This document shows positions 6,319 through 7,149 of a stretch of 7,149 nucleotides of DNA, one piece after another. Position 1 is the stretch's first letter; the number at the start of each line of letters is the position of its first letter. Origin of the DNA: Candidatus Zixiibacteriota bacterium (lineage in GTDB: Bacteria; Zixibacteria; MSB-5A5; SM1-73); assembly GCA_022866585.1 (NCBI GenBank), contig JALHUP010000389.1, positions 1-7,149 of the forward strand, written 5' to 3'. The notes under the pieces were generated by a model. It searched no databases. It worked only from the letters and a program-made list of their open reading frames with translations, and was not told where the DNA came from. The translations under genes and the position numbers were made by a program.

Positions 6319-6600
6319 TTACAGTCCACCAGTGACAAATACTGATAAGATCAAAGCAATTTGGATGCTGCCACAGACCAAAGCGTAAATCTCATCTTCA
6401 ATCGGTCGTTTTATTAGGGGAAGACAATGAGCAAGCTCACTGAAACACGTTAAAATAACACTGTGTAAATTTTTCGAAAGAGCACACCAAGTCCCAAAGA
6501 AAAGTGCGCCGCAAGCAAAGAAGGTGATTGTAAATCCGTTTCTTTTATGCGGCGCACTTGGTATCAGATTGAATTTCTTTTGCGTTAAGTAGCTTTTTCA
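6319..6600 (-). other. Open frame without a start codon, membrane-protein-like; possible decayed gene
   Basis: The roughly 280 bases between the REP-like pair and the ferredoxin gene hold no gene I can defend. On the minus strand, however, 92 codons are open between a TGA at 6600-6598 and a TAA at 6321-6319. The reading contains two hydrophobic stretches, GFTITFFACGALFFGTW and YALVCGSIQIALILSVFV, the second close to the end as in a small membrane protein. No ATG, GTG or TTG lies upstream of the first stretch, no ribosome binding site is seen, and the probable ferredoxin terminator lies inside it. It could be a gene remnant or chance; I do not recognise a family. Confidence 0.2.
6496..6559 (-). 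terminator. Probable intrinsic terminator of the ferredoxin gene
   Basis: On the minus strand, AAGTGCGCCGCA (6559-6548) pairs perfectly over 12 bp with TGCGGCGCACTT (6513-6502) and runs straight into a T-rich tail, TTTTCTTT (6503-6496). The 34-nt loop can be partly closed by an inner AAAGAA/TTCTTT stem. It begins about 25 bp after the ferredoxin stop codon. The T tail on only this side fits termination of leftward transcription. The large loop is less usual than a tight hairpin. Confidence 0.6.
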
Positions 6601-6773
6601 ATGCATTCCACCGGGCAGATGGCTACGCAGCGCGATCCTCCCTCGATACCCTCACATTCGTTACATTTTTCAGGATCAATTACGTATATGTCACCTTCGC
6701 TGATTGCCGTGTTTGGGCATTCAGGAAGACAGAGTCCACAAGCGGTGCACTCGTCTGTGATCCTCATCGCCAT
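6585..6773 (-). CDS. Small 2[4Fe-4S] ferredoxin, YfhL type
   Basis: A 62-residue electron carrier of the cytoplasm. Cluster ligands are the first set C9-x2-C12-x2-C15-x3-C19 followed by Pro (ECTACGLCLPECP) and the second set C37-x2-C40-x8-C49-x3-C53 followed by Pro. The 8-residue gap inside the second set (ECEGIEGGSRC) is the signature of the YfhL/Allochromatium-type ferredoxins, which have unusually low and unequal redox potentials. A further Cys57 lies after the second set. I chose ATG 6773 because an AAGGAGGTG site sits 6 nt upstream; an in-frame ATG at 6824 would add 17 charged residues and lies within a few bases of the predicted transcript start. It appears to be a single-gene transcript with its own promoter and terminator, so its redox partner cannot be read from context. 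Confidence 0.92.
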   Translation of the reverse strand: MAMRITDECTACGLCLPECPNTAISEGDIYVIDPEKCNECEGIEGGSRCVAICPVECIEKAT

Positions 6774-6779
6774 AAAATT

Positions 6780-6788
6780 CACCTCCTT
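6780..6788 (-). promoter_or_regulatory. Strong Shine-Dalgarno site of the ferredoxin gene
   Basis: AAGGAGGTG on the minus strand, a near-perfect anti-16S match, ends 6 nt before the ATG at 6773. It decides the start codon and suggests high expression. Confidence 0.9.
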
Positions 6789-6835
6789 GTCTTTGCTCTT
6801 TGTTTTTTCCTCCGCTTTAATCAAAAACTTTCACT

Positions 6836-6865
6836 AATATACCAAAATGAAGATGGAATTGTCAA
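6836..6865 (-). promoter_or_regulatory. Sigma70-type promoter of the ferredoxin gene
   Basis: On the minus strand a perfect TTGACA (6865-6860) is followed after 18 bp by TATATT (6841-6836), a 5/6 match to TATAAT. Transcription should start near 6829, giving a leader of about 55 nt that contains the strong ribosome binding site. This is the best promoter match in the window. Confidence 0.75.
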
Positions 6866-6951
6866 CAATTATTTCTAGTGGAGTTTCCCTCTTTTTTTTC
6901 AGCCCCACCCCCACATGCTGAAGGGCGTGTTGAAAAGCTCTCTCGTTCGTG

Positions 6952-7078
6952 CGGGAATTGTCGTCAAGATCCCGCTCCGCGGGAGATTTTTCCGCCTTTG
7001 GCGGAATCCCGGTGACCCGTACGAACTGGGTCGGGAATTCTCCCGCGAAGCGGGATCCCGGTGACAATTCCCGACCCA
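6952..7078. repeat. Multi-hairpin palindromic repeat element
   Basis: The gene-free stretch upstream of the ferredoxin promoter (about 6870-7149) is mostly this element. It is framed by an 11-bp inverted repeat, CGGGAATTGTC (6952-6962) and GACAATTCCCG (7063-7073). Inside are tight hairpins TCCCGC-TCC-GCGGGA (6970-6984), TCCGCC-TTT-GGCGGA (6991-7005) and TCCCGC-GAA-GCGGGA (7041-7055), and a 13-bp perfect inverted repeat, 7027-7039 with 7066-7078, enclosing the last of these. ATCCCGGTGAC occurs twice in direct orientation (7006-7016, 7055-7065), so the element may consist of repeated modules. Two open frames cross it on the minus strand but start or run through palindromes and look spurious. 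From 6866 to 6951 I see only a T-run (6891-6898) and C-rich DNA. Confidence 0.65.
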
Positions 7079-7118
7079 ACTTAAGTAGAATTTATTATAA
7101 GATGCCAACTAAAGATGA

Positions 7119-7145
7119 ATCCGTTTAATCCGTTACATCCGTTGA
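7119..7145. repeat. Three tandem 9-bp units at the window edge
   Basis: ATCCGTT followed by two variable bases occurs three times in a row (TA, AC, GA) with an exact 9-bp period. The last copy ends 4 bases before the window does, so the array may continue. Read on the minus strand the unit is AACGGAT. It could be an edge of a larger repeat or a set of direct-repeat protein binding sites. Confidence 0.5.
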
Positions 7146-7149
7146 CAGC

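Noticed and set aside
6834..7108. Two overlapping minus-strand open frames (81 and 69 codons)
   Set aside because: Both run through the palindromic repeat element and one covers the ferredoxin promoter; composition is repeat-driven.
1..7149. CRISPR array, tRNA, rRNA or complete insertion sequence
   Set aside because: No regularly spaced long repeats, no tRNA-like cloverleaf with conserved loops, and no transposase reading frame were seen; the cloverleaf at 6242-6301 lacks tRNA landmarks.

Overview
This window reads as chromosome from an uncultured, moderately AT-rich bacterium. Bacterial signs are the end of a mutM (Fpg) glycosylase gene, Shine-Dalgarno sites such as AAGGAGGTG, and sigma70-type -35/-10 boxes. 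A small 2[4Fe-4S] ferredoxin, an archease/RtcB pair and many short palindromic repeats suggest an anaerobic or subsurface candidate lineage. That placement is a guess; no gene here fixes the phylum.

Layout. Positions 1-261 (+) are the last 86 codons of mutM. Converging on it from the other strand is a tight three-gene operon (3880 down to 283): an N6-adenine DNA methyltransferase, a half-length type I-style specificity subunit with one target recognition domain, and a larger protein joining an N-terminal PD-(D/E)XK nuclease-like domain to a second N6-adenine methyltransferase. Both junctions are 2 bp, and a plausible promoter lies just upstream at 3924-3951. Positions 4025-6061 (-) hold archease followed by rtcB, the RNA ligase and its activator, separated by about 160 bp of repeat-rich leader. 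Positions 6585-6773 (-) hold a YfhL-type ferredoxin with its own promoter, strong ribosome binding site and probable terminator. The left of that gene (6242-6301), the rtcB 3' side (3989-4018), the rtcB leader (5492-5583) and the right edge (6952-7145) carry at least four kinds of palindromic or tandem repeat.

Most interesting is the restriction-modification-like operon. It has no HsdR-type helicase motor; the only nuclease domain sits on the second methyltransferase, much as in BcgI-type systems, yet there is also a separate free-standing methyltransferase. The fused protein has NPPG where the catalytic NPP(Y/F) is expected, while the free-standing one keeps NPPY. I infer a division of labour: one methyltransferase modifies DNA, the fused one mainly binds AdoMet/DNA and cuts, and both may share the half-S subunit. 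This is inferred from sequence only.

The second theme is REP-like DNA: hairpins with a 5' GTAG foot, two of them arranged head to head as in a BIME. That points to a RAYT-type (REP-associated tyrosine) transposase elsewhere in the genome.
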